A stretch of DNA of 64,000 bases. Origin: Actinacidiphila paucisporea. GTDB taxonomy: Bacteria; Actinomycetota; Actinomycetes; Streptomycetales; Streptomycetaceae. Under the pieces are notes generated by a model. That model made no database searches. It was not told the DNA's origin and saw only the letters and a list, made by a program, of their open reading frames with translations. The stretch spans positions 229,926-293,925 of the forward strand of contig NZ_FRBI01000003.1 of NCBI RefSeq assembly GCF_900142575.1, written 5' to 3'. Positions 25,801 through 32,854 of this stretch are shown here, piece after piece. Numbering within the stretch: the first letter of the stretch is position 1; each line of letters opens with the position of its first letter. A program made the translations under genes and the position numbers.

Positions 25801-26385
25801 GAGGGTGGTGGCGGCGCTGGCGCCGCTGGTCTGCAGGGTGAAGGTGGTGCCGGCCGGATACGTCTGCGGCAGCAGCCGGTGGGCCTCGTCGTAGAAGTGG
25901 TGCGGGTTGCTGCCCGGCTGGTTGGTGAACGGGTAGCTGCCGTAGTACCAGCTGTAGGCGTCGGTCAGGGTGAAGTCGGGCTGCGCGACGCCGTTGATGG
26001 AGAACGACAGCGGAGCGGTGTAGACCGAGCCGCCCGAGCCGTCGGGGATGCTGTAGCGGAAGTCGATCGAGTTGGTCGCCACCGGGGTGGTGAAGGTGAC
26101 GTACTTTCCGCTGCCCGACAGGGTCACCGCCTTGCGGTACGACGCCTCGTCCGCGAGCTGGCCCGCAGCCCAACTCGGGCCGATCTGGCTGCCGTTGGTG
26201 GCGGAACTCTCGGCCTGCACCTCGACGTAGGGCAGGCTCGCTCCGCTGCCGCCGCCGGCGGCCGCGTAGGCGGGGGAGGCGGCGCTCAGGGCGAGCACAC
26301 CGCCGGTGGTCAGGAGTGCGGTGCTGCCGACGACGGCGACTGCTCGTCTGAGGCGGCCTCGGGCGTGGTGGGGGATATGGAACAT
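22816..26385 (-). CDS. Secreted GH87-type alpha-1,3-glucanase (mycodextranase-like), multimodular
   Basis: 1189 residues from the ATG at 26385 with AAGGAG eight bases upstream; the longer open frame is not needed. A signal peptide ends near AYAAAGGG. Then come a CBM35/6-like module (about 48-195, VEVQAESSATNG), a pectate-lyase-like parallel beta-helix catalytic region (about 205-590), three choice-of-anchor-D (ASPM/Hydin-like) Ig domains (from about 598, 703 and 953), and two F5/8 type C modules (from about 803 and 1057). The helix motifs DGINFHGG and NTGDDGIATW supply the clustered Asp expected of GH87. GH87 enzymes cut alpha-1,3-glucan (mutan, nigeran) of fungal walls. An operator-like double palindrome lies upstream. 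Confidence 0.87.
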   Translation of the reverse strand: MFHIPHHARGRLRRAVAVVGSTALLTTGGVLALSAASPAYAAAGGGSGASLPYVEVQAESSATNGSQIGPSWAAGQLADEASYRKAVTLSGSGKYVTFTTPVATNSIDFRYSIPDGSGGSVYTAPLSFSINGVAQPDFTLTDAYSWYYGSYPFTNQPGSNPHHFYDEAHRLLPQTYPAGTTFTLQTSGASAATTLDFADFEQVGAALPQPSGSVSVTSKGADATGGADATAAFNAAIAAAGSGGTVWIPPGTYNIPGHIIVNNVTVAGAGMWYSTVKGAAPGFYGNYQPNPSSNVHLQNFAIFGDVQERNDSAQVNGIGGALSNSTVSSVWIDHLKVGAWMDGPMDKLTFTGMRIRDTTADGINFHGGVTNSTVTNSEIRNTGDDGIATWADSSLGADANDTISNNTVETQILANGIAIYGGHDNTVSGNLVMDTGLAQGGGIHVGQRFTSTPVGTTNITNNTIIRAGGLDPNWQFGVGALWFDGSQGSITGPINVSNALIEQSPYEAVQWVEGTISGVNLSNVTIAGAGTFALQEQTGGAAKLTNVTATGIGASSPVYSCEGGNFVVTDGGGNSGVTGTPVCGGFPAPVFPPYPASGVTATPGALNFGSVATGSTSPAQNVTVSNPTGSAAAVSALSASGDFAQTNTCGSSVPANGSCTVAVTFKPTAAGERTGTLTVTAGGNTSTVTLTGTGTAPGPVLNANPANLSFGGTVVGSTAAPQTVTVTNSGTTAATVSGVTATGDFTQTNNCSSLAVGASCAVTVTFKPTAGGTRNGTLTLTSNANNSPTAVALSGAGIDSSTDVAAGHPATASSTNGTFAPGNVTDADASTYWESANGAFPQWVQVDLGQNYSVGKVTLKLPPSTAWATRTQTLSVQGSTDGNSFSTLSPSAPQTFDPNANNNTVTVTFTAATARYVRINVTANSGWQAAQLSALQVFPAGGGTNPSSATLAVTPSSLTFAAQAPGTTSGAQNVTVTNTGTAAAAISGVSTSGDFSQTNTCGSSLAVNASCTVAVKFAPTASGTRTGTLTITSNASNNPTTVALTGTGSGTVSTNLAAGRPTSESSHTDVYPSSNLTDGNQASYWESANNAFPQWAQVDLGSAQSASRVVLQLPAGWGARNEVLSVTGSTDGSTFTTLKSSASYAFTPGANNTVTITFTASTQRYVRVTVTSNDGWPAAQLSEVQVWNT

Positions 26386-26501
26386 CAGGTGCTCCTTTAG
26401 ACACAGAATGCCGGTTCTGTACCGGTGGGGGTGGAGCGTCAACGCAAGGGGCACCGTAATGTCGCGGACACGGGTCCGCAATATCCACGCTCATCATTGC
26501 G

Positions 26502-26525
26502 AGAAAGTAACTTTCTTGCGCAAGA
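26502..26525. promoter_or_regulatory. Overlapping palindromes upstream of GH87 gene
   Basis: AGAAAGT-A-ACTTTCT (26502-26516) overlaps TCTTGC-GCAAGA (26514-26525), about 117-140 bases before the GH87 ATG. Both are near-perfect dyads of the size used by LacI-family sugar repressors, suggesting two regulators or a bipartite site controlling alpha-glucanase expression. Confidence 0.6.
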
Positions 26526-26578
26526 TTCTGCGCTCCTCGGCGGCGACGTGACGAGCGCCGCAATTCATCCACTACCGG

Positions 26579-27331
26579 TCAACGCCGGTTTTTCTGCTGC
26601 CCTTTCATCACATTCCGCATCGCGTCGACCAGCGCCGGCTCGAAACGTCCGACGTCGGAGGCGACGTGGTCGGGGCCGCCGTGCAGCGCGCCGAGCGTGT
26701 CGTCGGAGACGTAGTCGGTGCTGTAACCGGTGAGCGTGAGGGTGAACACGGCGCCGCCGTGCAGGACTTTCAGCTCCTCGCTCTGCCTGCTCAGCGTCTG
26801 CGCGACCGCCTCGTCGCCGAGTCCGGTGACCGCTCGCACGGACTTCACCGGCGTCAGGTCGGAGCCGTCGACCTGGGCCTGGTCCTCGAACTCCGCCCGC
26901 GGATCGGTCCGTTTGTGCAGGTCGATGGTCACGAAGACCTCGAAGCGGTCCGTGCCGCCCCCGCCGCCCGGCACGGCCGCCGACAGGGTGCAGCGGATCT
27001 GGTCGATCGCCGGGCCGAGCCGGGCCGCGGCCGGTGACACCGAAGCGGTGTCCGTCGCGTGCAGCGCCGAGGTCAGCGGCGACAGCGTGCTGCCCGCGCA
27101 CGGGCTGTCACCGAGAACGTATCCGTGCAGGTCGGGCCGCCCGTCGTGCTGCACCGCCCACGCCCGCAGCCCGCCCGCCCACACCGCGGACGCCACCAGC
27201 ACCCCGCCGATCCCCCACACCCATGGCCGCCGCACCCGCGCCCCGCCCCACCGCGGCGGCCGGTCGGCGTCGCTGATCACCTCGGCCCCGCCGTCGTCGG
27301 GACCCCCGGTCAGTTCCGGCTCCGATATCAC
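26579..27331 (-). CDS. Single-pass membrane protein, unknown function
   Basis: 250 residues from the GTG at 27331 with GAGGAG immediately upstream. The acidic/Pro-rich cytoplasmic N-terminus (about 36 residues) is followed by one transmembrane helix (WVWGIGGVLVASAVWAGGL). An extracytoplasmic domain of about 190 residues follows, with two Cys (SPCAGS, IRCTLS) that may form a disulfide, and VTGLGDEAVAQTL and FTLTLTGY motifs. Similar domains occur in actinobacterial DUF3558-like surface proteins, but I do not recognise it firmly. It ends close to the MarR gene, same strand. Confidence 0.75.
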   Translation of the reverse strand: MISEPELTGGPDDGGAEVISDADRPPRWGGARVRRPWVWGIGGVLVASAVWAGGLRAWAVQHDGRPDLHGYVLGDSPCAGSTLSPLTSALHATDTASVSPAAARLGPAIDQIRCTLSAAVPGGGGGTDRFEVFVTIDLHKRTDPRAEFEDQAQVDGSDLTPVKSVRAVTGLGDEAVAQTLSRQSEELKVLHGGAVFTLTLTGYSTDYVSDDTLGALHGGPDHVASDVGRFEPALVDAMRNVMKGQQKNRR

Positions 27332-27408
27332 GGCTCTCCTCGCGTCCGGCCCTGCGCCCGGTCCTGCGTCCGGCCCATCTCCGGTCCTACCCGCCTCCCG
27401 CCTTCCGG

Positions 27409-27876
27409 CTACATCCGGTCCGGCATGGCGTCGCCGTAGTGGGCGGCCAGGACGGTGAGCAGCCGGACGAGTTCGCCGCGCTCGGCCGGGCTGAGCGGGG
27501 CCAGCAACTCGCCCTGGATGCCGTCGATCAGGCCGTCGAGCTGGTCGAGCCTGCGGCGCCCCTGCTCGGTGATGGTGATGACGTTGCGCCGCTTGTCGTC
27601 CCGGTCGGGGGTGCGCCGGACGTGGCCGCCGTCGGCGAGTTCGTTGAGCACCGCGACCATGTCGCTGCGGTAGACCCCGGCCCGCCGGCTCAACTCCGCC
27701 TGGCTGGCGGGCCCGTACTCCTGGAGGGCGGCGAGCACCGCGTAGTGCCACCGGCGGGCGCCGACCGCCGCGAGACCGCCGGTGACCAGGCGGTCGCCCT
27801 GCTGGGCGGCCTGTGCGAGCAGCCGGCTCGGGAGGGTGCGCAGCCGGTCGGGGGTGGGGCGGGGGGAGTCGGTCAT
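27409..27876 (-). CDS. MarR-family transcriptional regulator
   Basis: 155 residues. Winged helix at about 40-105: YAVLAALQEYGPASQAELSRRAGVYRSDMVAVLNELADGGHVRRTPDRDDKRRNVITIT, with the usual DxRxx wing. It is divergent from a haloalkane dehalogenase gene and separated by several copies of a palindromic operator, so it very likely represses both. TAGAAT lies six bases before the ATG (27888-27883), implying a leaderless mRNA. Confidence 0.94.
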   Translation of the reverse strand: MTDSPRPTPDRLRTLPSRLLAQAAQQGDRLVTGGLAAVGARRWHYAVLAALQEYGPASQAELSRRAGVYRSDMVAVLNELADGGHVRRTPDRDDKRRNVITITEQGRRRLDQLDGLIDGIQGELLAPLSPAERGELVRLLTVLAAHYGDAMPDRM

Positions 27877-27882
27877 GGCGGA

Positions 27883-27956
27883 ATTCTAGTGCGGTTGCGT
27901 TAGTGGCACTAACGATGTACTTTTTCGTTAGTGCGATGAACGTTAGCTCCACTAAC
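27883..27956. promoter_or_regulatory. MarR operators and divergent promoters of the dehalogenase locus
   Basis: A perfect palindrome CGTTAGTG-G-CACTAACG (27898-27914) overlaps the region upstream of the minus-strand -10 TAGAAT (27888-27883). A second set of half-sites, CGTTAGTG (27926-27933), CGTTAG (27941-27946) and CACTAAC (27950-27956), lies nearer the dehalogenase start. TTGCGT (27895-27900) and TGTACT (27916-27921) could be the plus-strand promoter with the palindrome as spacer. Confidence 0.8.
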
Positions 27957-27973
27957 ACTCTACGGAGGCCTCC

Positions 27974-28834
27974 GTGCCCACCATCGACGTCCTCGACTCG
28001 ACCCTCCACTACGAGGAGACGCCCGGCGCCGGCACGCCGGTCGTCCTGCTGCACGGCAACCCCGGCTCGTCCTACGTGTGGCGCGAGATCACCCCTGGCC
28101 TCGGCGCCGGCCGCACCTTGGCCCCCGACCTGATCGGCATGGGCCGCTCGGGCAAGCCCGACATCCCGTACTCCTTCGCCGACCACGCCCGCTACCTCGA
28201 CGCCTGGTTCGACGCGCTCGACCTGGACCGGGTCGTCCTCGTCGGCCACGACTGGGGCGGCGCCCTGGCCTTCGACTGGGCCTCGCGGCACCCCGAGCGG
28301 GTCGCGGGCATCGCCTTCTTCGAGACCATCATCAAGCCGCTGACCAGTGATGACATCTCCCCGCAGGCCCTCGAACGCACCCGCATGCTGCGCACCCCGG
28401 GCCGCGGCGAGGAGATGATCAGCGGCGACAACCCGCTGGTCCGCGCCGCCTACACCGGTGGCGTCCGCACCCCGCTCCCGGCCGCGGAACTCGCCGTCTA
28501 CCTGGCCCCCTACCCCACCGTCGAGAGCCGCCGCCCGCTGCTCGCCTGGGCCCGCCAGATGCCCGTCGACGGCGAACCCGCCGAGCTGATCCCGCGCATC
28601 GAGGCCTACGACAGGTGGCTGGCCGCCTCCCCCCAGGTCCCCAAGCTGCTGCTCACCTTCACCGGCTCCCCCACCCTGTCGATCACTCCTCCCGTCGCGG
28701 CCTGGTGCGCCGACAACATCGCCGCACTGACCACCGTCCCCTGCGGCCCGGCCGGCCACCACGCCGCCGAGGACAGCCCCGCCGAGATCGCGAAGGCGAT
28801 CGCGGAGTGGGTGGACGCGCACGGGCTGCGCTGA
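27974..28834 (+). CDS. Haloalkane dehalogenase-like alpha/beta hydrolase (HLD-II type)
   Basis: 286 residues from the GTG at 27974 with CGGAGG five bases upstream. It shows HGNPGSSYVWR (halide-stabilising Asn), nucleophile elbow GHDWGG (Asp nucleophile, Trp halide ligand), FFETIIKP (Glu at the HLD-II acid position), and a catalytic His in PAGHHAAEDSP. These residues define haloalkane dehalogenases, which hydrolyse carbon-halogen bonds to alcohol and halide without cofactors. The natural substrate is unknown. Control by the adjacent MarR implies induction by a small hydrophobic molecule. Confidence 0.92.
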   Translation: MPTIDVLDSTLHYEETPGAGTPVVLLHGNPGSSYVWREITPGLGAGRTLAPDLIGMGRSGKPDIPYSFADHARYLDAWFDALDLDRVVLVGHDWGGALAFDWASRHPERVAGIAFFETIIKPLTSDDISPQALERTRMLRTPGRGEEMISGDNPLVRAAYTGGVRTPLPAAELAVYLAPYPTVESRRPLLAWARQMPVDGEPAELIPRIEAYDRWLAASPQVPKLLLTFTGSPTLSITPPVAAWCADNIAALTTVPCGPAGHHAAEDSPAEIAKAIAEWVDAHGLR

Positions 28835-28853
28835 GCCCGGCGCGCCCGGCAGG

Positions 28854-28883
28854 GGGCCCGCGGCAGGGACCGGCCGCGGGCCC
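28854..28883. terminator. Hairpin terminator between convergent genes
   Basis: 10-bp perfect stem GGGCCCGCGG / CCGCGGGCCC with a 10-nt loop. Confidence 0.55.
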
Positions 28884-28963
28884 GCCGCCAGGATCTGCCC
28901 GGCCCGGGACCGTCCGGGGCGGGCAGGTCCACGGCCGTGACCGCGGCCGGAGTCCCCTCGCTG

Positions 28964-30700
28964 CTACGCCAGGGCGAACTTCTGGGCGCCGGAGCCGTTG
29001 CAGTCCCAGATCTGCAGCCGGGTGCCGTTCGCCGTGGCGCCCGACGGCGAGTCGACGCAGCGGCCCGTGGTCGGGTTGGACAGCGAGCCGTCGGCGTCGA
29101 CCACCCAGTTCTGGTATCCCCCGCCGTTGCAGGTGGCCAGCTGGAGCTGCGTGCCGGCCGCGTTGACGCCTCCGGCGATGTCCAGGCACTTGCCCAGCGT
29201 GCGCAGGGTCTGGCCGCTCCAGGTCCACTTCTGGTCGAGCGAGGTCGCCTGCTGGCAGTCCCACAGCTGGATCGCGGTGCCGTCGCCGCCGGTGTCGTCG
29301 CCCGCCACGTCCACGCACTTGCCGCCGGGACCGTAGATCGGGGTGCCGATGGCGAAGTTCTGCGCGCCGGAGCTGTTGCAGTCCCAGATCTGCAGCCGGG
29401 TGCCGTTCGCGGTGGCGCCGGACGGCGAGTCGACGCACCGGCCGCTGGCCGGATTGCGCAGCGAGCCGTCGGGCTGCCGCACCCAGGACTGGTAGCCACC
29501 GCTGTTGCACGTGGCGAGCTGCAGCTTCGTACCCCCGGCGCTGTTGCCGCCGGCGATGTCCAGGCACTTGCCGAGGGTCTGCAGGGTCTGGCCGCTCCAG
29601 GTCCAGTGCTGGTCCCTGGCCGCCTGCTGGCAGTCCCACAGCTGGACCGCGGCGCCGTCGCCACCGGTGTCGTCACCGGCCACGTCCACGCACTTGCCGC
29701 CGGGACCGGTGATCGTCTGGCCGGTCACGGACCCGCCGCCGCCCCCGGAGCCCGGCCCCTTGTTGTAGACGGCGACCGAGTCGACGACCAGCTTGCCGCC
29801 GGAGACCGTGGCCGCGTTCGGGCCGCCGCCGAAGGCGTCAGGGAAGCCGCCGCCGATCGCCAGGTCGTAGATGATGAAGAACGGGTGGTCGATCGCGTTG
29901 GCCCAGGTCGTCGCGTCCACCTGGCCCGCGTTGACGGTGAAGAAGTTGTTGCCGTCGAGGTAGAACCGGATCTGCTCCGGCGACACCGAGCGGTCGATCT
30001 CCGCCGCGTAGTCGTGGAAGCCCGTCTGGCAGCCGGAACAGGCGCGCTCACCCGAACCGATGCCGGTCGACTCGTTGCACGGGCCGCCCGGGCTCACACC
30101 GCAGTGGATGGTGCTGAAGTCGGAGCTGCGGCCGTTGATGTCCTCCATGATGTCGATCTCGCCGGACGTCGGCCAGGTCACACCGGCGCGCAGCGGCGCG
30201 CCGAGCATCCAGAAGGCCGGCCAGTAGCCGGCGCCGTTGGCGGTGCTGACGTTGGGCTGCTGGAGGACGGACTCGATGCGTACGACTCCGCCCGCCGGAG
30301 CGCCGAAGGTCGCCGCCTGGGTCTCCACGCGCCCGGAGGTCCATCCGGCGCGCGGGTCGGAACCGGAGTGCTGGGCCTGGAGCACCAAGTGCCCCTGGCC
30401 GTCGTAGTACACGTTCGACGTGCTGCTGGTCATGGTCTCGATCTCACCGGTGCCGAAGGTGCTGCCCGGCCCGGTGTCGTACTTCCACAGCCCCTGGTCG
30501 ATGCCGGTGCCGGACGCACCGTTGAAGTCGTCGCTCCAGGTGAGCGTGAAACCCGACGGCGTGGGCGGCACCGCCGCCTCGGCGTTCGGCGTCGTGACGC
30601 CGCCGGCCGCCACCGCGACCGCGACCGCGGGAAGGAGGACGAGCGCTCTCCTCCACCCGCCGCGCGGTGCTGCTGCACGATTCAAGCGCTTCCAGCGCAT
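28964..30700 (-). CDS. Secreted GH16 beta-1,3-glucanase with two ricin-type lectin domains
   Basis: 578 residues; CGGAGG lies eight bases before the ATG. Signal peptide residues 1-43, GH16 domain to about 305 with GYWPAFWMLG and EIDIMED near residue 181 (catalytic Glu pair). A GPGSGGGGGS linker follows, then two ricin B beta-trefoils (about 320-447 and 450-578), each with QxW-type repeats (LQIWDCN, QLWDCQQ) and GGKCVDVAGDDTGGDG. The two lectins are nearly identical, implying recent duplication. It probably degrades fungal or algal beta-1,3-glucan extracellularly. The GH16 core is closely similar to that at 7732-9585, so the pair differ mainly by binding module. Confidence 0.94.
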   Translation of the reverse strand: MRWKRLNRAAAPRGGWRRALVLLPAVAVAVAAGGVTTPNAEAAVPPTPSGFTLTWSDDFNGASGTGIDQGLWKYDTGPGSTFGTGEIETMTSSTSNVYYDGQGHLVLQAQHSGSDPRAGWTSGRVETQAATFGAPAGGVVRIESVLQQPNVSTANGAGYWPAFWMLGAPLRAGVTWPTSGEIDIMEDINGRSSDFSTIHCGVSPGGPCNESTGIGSGERACSGCQTGFHDYAAEIDRSVSPEQIRFYLDGNNFFTVNAGQVDATTWANAIDHPFFIIYDLAIGGGFPDAFGGGPNAATVSGGKLVVDSVAVYNKGPGSGGGGGSVTGQTITGPGGKCVDVAGDDTGGDGAAVQLWDCQQAARDQHWTWSGQTLQTLGKCLDIAGGNSAGGTKLQLATCNSGGYQSWVRQPDGSLRNPASGRCVDSPSGATANGTRLQIWDCNSSGAQNFAIGTPIYGPGGKCVDVAGDDTGGDGTAIQLWDCQQATSLDQKWTWSGQTLRTLGKCLDIAGGVNAAGTQLQLATCNGGGYQNWVVDADGSLSNPTTGRCVDSPSGATANGTRLQIWDCNGSGAQKFALA

Positions 30701-30748
30701 AGGTCTGACCTCCGGAGAAAATGCACGATTGCGGGGCTTCGCTACGCC

Positions 30749-30774
30749 GCCTCCGGTGGGGTGCCACCGGAGGC
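30749..30774. promoter_or_regulatory. Inverted repeat upstream of GH16-ricin gene
   Basis: Perfect 11-bp arms GCCTCCGGTGG / CCACCGGAGGC with a GGTG loop, 49 bases upstream of the GH16 ATG and 126 bases before the GNAT gene. It could be an mRNA leader hairpin or an operator; there is no U tract. Confidence 0.6.
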
Positions 30775-30899
30775 ATGGTGCCGACGTACGTCAACCCGCC
30801 GGGCGGGCCGGACACCGGGGAGATGTCATGTACACAGCTTGTCGATCAGTCCGGTGTTCGACAAGACGCCGGGCGTGTTCACCTGCGGCGCGGCCTACG

Positions 30900-31544
30900 A
30901 TGCCGCGTATGGGGAGTGCGCTCGCGGGAATCGTGGAGGCGGCCGCCGGTGGGGTTTTCCCGGCTGCCGACGGAGGGACGACGGTTGTCGCCCAGGACGG
31001 GGTGCGGGACGCCGGGGTGCTGGCCTTCACCGCGCATGCGGTGGTCTTCACGGACGAGGACCCGGAGTGGGTGCGCCGGGAGTTGGCCGCCGTCGGATGT
31101 GACCCGCTGGCCGCCGCCATGAATCCGCGGTTTTTGACCGCCTTGCTGGAGCGCTCGGGGCGGCGGACCGACACGATCGACCTGCTGAGCGTGGCCTCGC
31201 CGCTGAGCGGCCCGCCGCCCGTCGCGCTGCGCGAGATCGAGGACGGCGGGCATCCGCGGGTCGTGCGCGCCCTCGGGCGCCGCGACGACGTGCGGGTGTG
31301 GGCCGCCGACGGCGGGGTGCTCGTCCTCGGGCGGGGGGTCGCCGGGCGGTGGGAGGCGGCCGTCGAGGTCGAGGAGGAGGCGCGGCAGCGCGGCCTCGGG
31401 CGGGCGCTGGCCACCGCCGCCCGGCACCTGGTGCCCGAGCCGGTCTGGGCGCAGGTGGCCGCGGGCAACGCCCGCAGCGTCAGGGCCTTCCAGGCCGCGG
31501 GTTTCCGGCCGGTCGGGGCGGAGTCGCTGCACGTGCCGGGTTAG
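30900..31544 (+). CDS. GNAT-family N-acetyltransferase
   Basis: 214 residues from the ATG at 30900 (or 30909). An N-terminal half of about 100 residues (VFPAADGGTTVVAQ..., VVFTDEDPEWVRREL) is followed by a C-terminal GNAT core with the acetyl-CoA pyrophosphate loop RQRGLGRALATAA and GNARSVRAFQAAGFRPVG. It transfers an acetyl group to an amine; the substrate is unknown. Divergent from the GH16-ricin gene. Start weakly supported. Confidence 0.82.
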   Translation: MPRMGSALAGIVEAAAGGVFPAADGGTTVVAQDGVRDAGVLAFTAHAVVFTDEDPEWVRRELAAVGCDPLAAAMNPRFLTALLERSGRRTDTIDLLSVASPLSGPPPVALREIEDGGHPRVVRALGRRDDVRVWAADGGVLVLGRGVAGRWEAAVEVEEEARQRGLGRALATAARHLVPEPVWAQVAAGNARSVRAFQAAGFRPVGAESLHVPG

Positions 31545-31572
31545 GGCCTGTCGGACGCCACCCGACAGGCCC
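31545..31572 (+). terminator. Terminator after GNAT gene
   Basis: Stem GGCCTGTCGG / CCGACAGGCC with a 7-nt loop starting right at the stop codon. Confidence 0.75.
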
Positions 31573-31594
31573 CGCGCCGGAACGGCTCAGCGCT

Positions 31595-31975
31595 TCACTC
31601 GCACCGGCCGCACACGTATCCGCGCCGCAGCGCGGGCCGGCGCCTCGCCGGGACCGGCGCAGGCGCCCATCGGCCCCGGCGCGCCCGGTGCGGCGGCGGA
31701 CCGTACGGCGACTGCCAGGCCGGCCGCCCGGCGCGACCCGGGCCGCCCGCGTCGTGGAGCCTCTCGAACGCCCGGCCGGGCGCCAGGACTTCGGGCCGTA
31801 CGCGGCGCACGTTCATCGTGAGGGTGTCCCCGCAGCCGGCGCACAGCGCGAGGAGCTCGCGGTGCGCGTCGACGGGGACATGGCCGTCCACCCCGAGGCG
31901 CCCCAAGGCGCACCCGTAGCAGGGGAGTTGAAGGATCGGCAGGCAGGTGGGCATGGCCACCCGGGTTTCGGACAC
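31595..31975 (-). CDS. Small cysteine-paired hypothetical protein
   Basis: 126 residues from the GTG at 31975 (an ATG at 31954 is also possible). CxxC pairs occur at LPCYGCALG and ALCAGCGDTL, with a terminal YVCGRCE, a spacing that suggests zinc binding. Between them are VPVDAHRELLAL and a Pro/Arg-rich stretch. No known family was recognised and no Shine-Dalgarno is clear; a competing minus frame (31587-31985) covers the same bases. Probably a real small protein, but unsure. Confidence 0.45.
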   Translation of the reverse strand: MSETRVAMPTCLPILQLPCYGCALGRLGVDGHVPVDAHRELLALCAGCGDTLTMNVRRVRPEVLAPGRAFERLHDAGGPGRAGRPAWQSPYGPPPHRARRGRWAPAPVPARRRPALRRGYVCGRCE

Positions 31976-32350
31976 AGGCAGACACCGGTTCCAGTGAGAG
32001 GACCGCAGCGGAAAGGAGCGCGGCGCACCTGGGCGACGCGCGACGGATCAGCGCTCGGGGGATCTCACACGGTGTACAACGGCGTGTCCTTCACGGAGTG
32101 GCTGCGGGACTGAGTGGTTGCGGGACTGAGCGGCCGCGGGACTGAGTGGCCGCGGGCGCAAGCACGGTAGCGGCGCGGGCGACCGCGGCTCCACTGTTTT
32201 TCCCGTTCCGCCGGGGGGCGTTACCTTGTCGGCGCACCCGGGCCCGTGAGCCGTGACCGGCGTCACACGGGTTTTTCCCGGGACATGTAGACCGGCGGCG
32301 GGGGCTGGGGCGTATGCGGGGTGAGGCGAGGAAAGGACCGGGGGGCGCGG
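31976..32350. other. Intergenic region before the SigE-type sigma gene
   Basis: 375 bases. Includes short direct repeats of GACTGAGTGG/GACTGAGCGGCCGCGG (about 32108-32150) and a run of CGGGCCCGTGAG. It should contain the promoter of the sigma gene, but no -10/-35 pair stands out. No protein frame is convincing. Confidence 0.35.
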
Positions 32351-32854
32351 GTGACCGCTGAGGAGTTCGAGGAGTTCTACGCGCACGCGGTCGGCCGGCT
32401 CACCGGGCAGCTGTACGTGATGCTCGGGGACCTGCACGAGGCGCAGGACGTCGTGCAGGAGGCGTTCGTCCGCGGGTGGAGCCGGCGGCGGCAGCTCAGC
32501 GGGGACGGGAATCCCGAGGCGTGGATACGTACGGTCGCGTGGCGGCTCGCGGTGAGCCGCTGGCGCGGTCGACGGCGTACGGACGAGGCCTGGCGGCGGC
32601 ACGGCGGCCCCGCCGCGTTCGAAGGGCCGGGGCCCGCTTCCGTCGCCCTGGTCTCGGCGCTGCGCGAACTGCCGCCGCACCAGCGCAGGACGGTCGCGCT
32701 GCACTACGTGTGCGACCTGTCCGTCGAGCAGATCGCGACCGAGACCGGCGTGTCCGGCAGCACCGTCAAGACCCATCTGGTGCGGGGGCGGGCCGCGCTC
32801 GCCCGTCTGCTGCCCGAGTTGCAGGGTGAGGAGCGATCCGATGCCGACGCCTGA
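32351..32854 (+). CDS. SigE-family ECF RNA polymerase sigma factor
   Basis: 167 residues from the GTG at 32351 (an upstream GTG at 32321 is possible). Region 2 (about 5-70): EEFYAHAVGRLTGQLYVMLGDLHEAQDVVQEAFVRGW, with the core-binding DAxDVVQExF pattern. Region 4 (about 100-155): ALRELPPHQRRTVALHYVCDLSVEQIATETGVSGSTVKTHLVRGR, the -35-binding helix. Its 3' end overlaps a small membrane-protein gene by 14 bases, the usual layout for a sigma/anti-sigma pair. Target promoters are not visible. Confidence 0.92.
   Translation: MTAEEFEEFYAHAVGRLTGQLYVMLGDLHEAQDVVQEAFVRGWSRRRQLSGDGNPEAWIRTVAWRLAVSRWRGRRRTDEAWRRHGGPAAFEGPGPASVALVSALRELPPHQRRTVALHYVCDLSVEQIATETGVSGSTVKTHLVRGRAALARLLPELQGEERSDADA

Noticed and set aside
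22747-26400. 1217-codon plus-strand frame opposite the GH87 gene
   Set aside because: Low-complexity Gly/Arg/Val; antisense shadow of a well-supported secreted enzyme.
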